A DNA stretch of 39,985 bases from CAUTNA01 sp964371145 (GTDB lineage: Bacteria; Pseudomonadota; Alphaproteobacteria; Rs-D84). A program made the translations under genes and the position numbers. Below are positions 39,525 to 39,985 of the stretch, piece by piece. Below the pieces are notes generated by a model. It was given only the letters and a program-made list of their open reading frames with translations, ran no database searches and was not told the origin of the DNA. Within the stretch, counting starts at the first letter, position 1. Every line of letters begins with the position of its first letter. The DNA is taken from the NCBI GenBank assembly GCA_964371145.1, contig CAYJKO010000007.1, positions 1 through 39,985 of the forward strand. Direction: 5' to 3'.

Positions 39525-39591
39525 CGAACATCGTAACAATATAATACTTAATATCTAAAAATCAATTTGTAAACTTACTCTTCAAGCATGG

Positions 39592-39611
39592 GTTTGTTCA
39601 TATAAACAAAC
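39592..39611 (-). other. Hairpin near the 23S 3' end
   Basis: GTTTGTT (39592-39598) and AACAAAC (39605-39611), 6-base loop, in the 23S-5S spacer. Could be part of a processing signal; it is not followed by a T-run. Confidence 0.35.
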
Positions 39612-39614
39612 ACA

Positions 39615-39985
<371 letters not shown>

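Overview
The window looks like a chromosomal scaffold piece from an AT-rich alphaproteobacterium, probably an uncultured host-associated lineage. The pointers are a ValRS of the short archaeal/rickettsial-like type, several alphaproteobacterial-type housekeeping genes, a periplasmic lysozyme inhibitor, ankyrin and LRR-like proteins, and a set of VirB6/TrbL-like membrane proteins of the kind multiplied in Rickettsiales. The taxonomic call is inference from gene content only. There is a 100-N scaffold gap at 5877-5976. No CRISPR array, insertion sequence, phage or tRNA was seen.

Layout: (1) 1-5328, minus strand: gyrA, a MerR regulator, a glycosyltransferase and a fused NeuA-like cytidylyltransferase/RraA-like protein, tightly packed. 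(2) 5329-5976: gyrA leader, a candidate 34-aa membrane peptide, rpmH with its own promoter and terminator, then the gap. (3) 5977-9736, minus: DUF2147 secreted protein, valS and an acyl-ACP thioesterase in one operon. (4) 9750-18588, minus: cell-envelope block with comF, an OmpA-like secreted protein, murG, ftsW, mraY, mliC, PBP1A, a degenerate SuhB-like protein and rpmE. (5) 18626-25828: a hypothetical gene and five VirB6/TrbL-like polytopic membrane proteins, one on the minus strand and four in a tightly coupled plus-strand operon, fired from a divergent promoter region. (6) 25830-28609: UvrD/PcrA helicase and DnaQ, divergent. (7) 28624-34146, minus: two large paralogous Cys-rich secreted proteins flanking rplU-rpmA. 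(8) 34150-39335, minus: an accessory island of short transcription units, each with a visible promoter and/or hairpin terminator, encoding an ankyrin protein, three LRR-like proteins, small unknowns and a sodium/solute symporter. (9) 39335-39985, minus: 5S rRNA and the 3' end of 23S rRNA.

How it fits together: the core genes serve translation (rpmH, rpmE, rpmA, rplU, valS, rRNA), replication/repair (gyrA, uvrD, dnaQ) and peptidoglycan synthesis (mraY, murG, ftsW, PBP1A). The unusual content is at the envelope: five VirB6-like paralogues sharing Cys and EP motifs but with no other type IV secretion gene here, two giant Cys-rich Ser/Thr/Arg/Ala-repeat proteins, and the LRR/ankyrin island. The 9-mer TGATATAAT recurs upstream of many of these genes and looks like the local extended -10 promoter. 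Start codons were chosen from ribosome-binding sites, so several are internal to the longest open frames.
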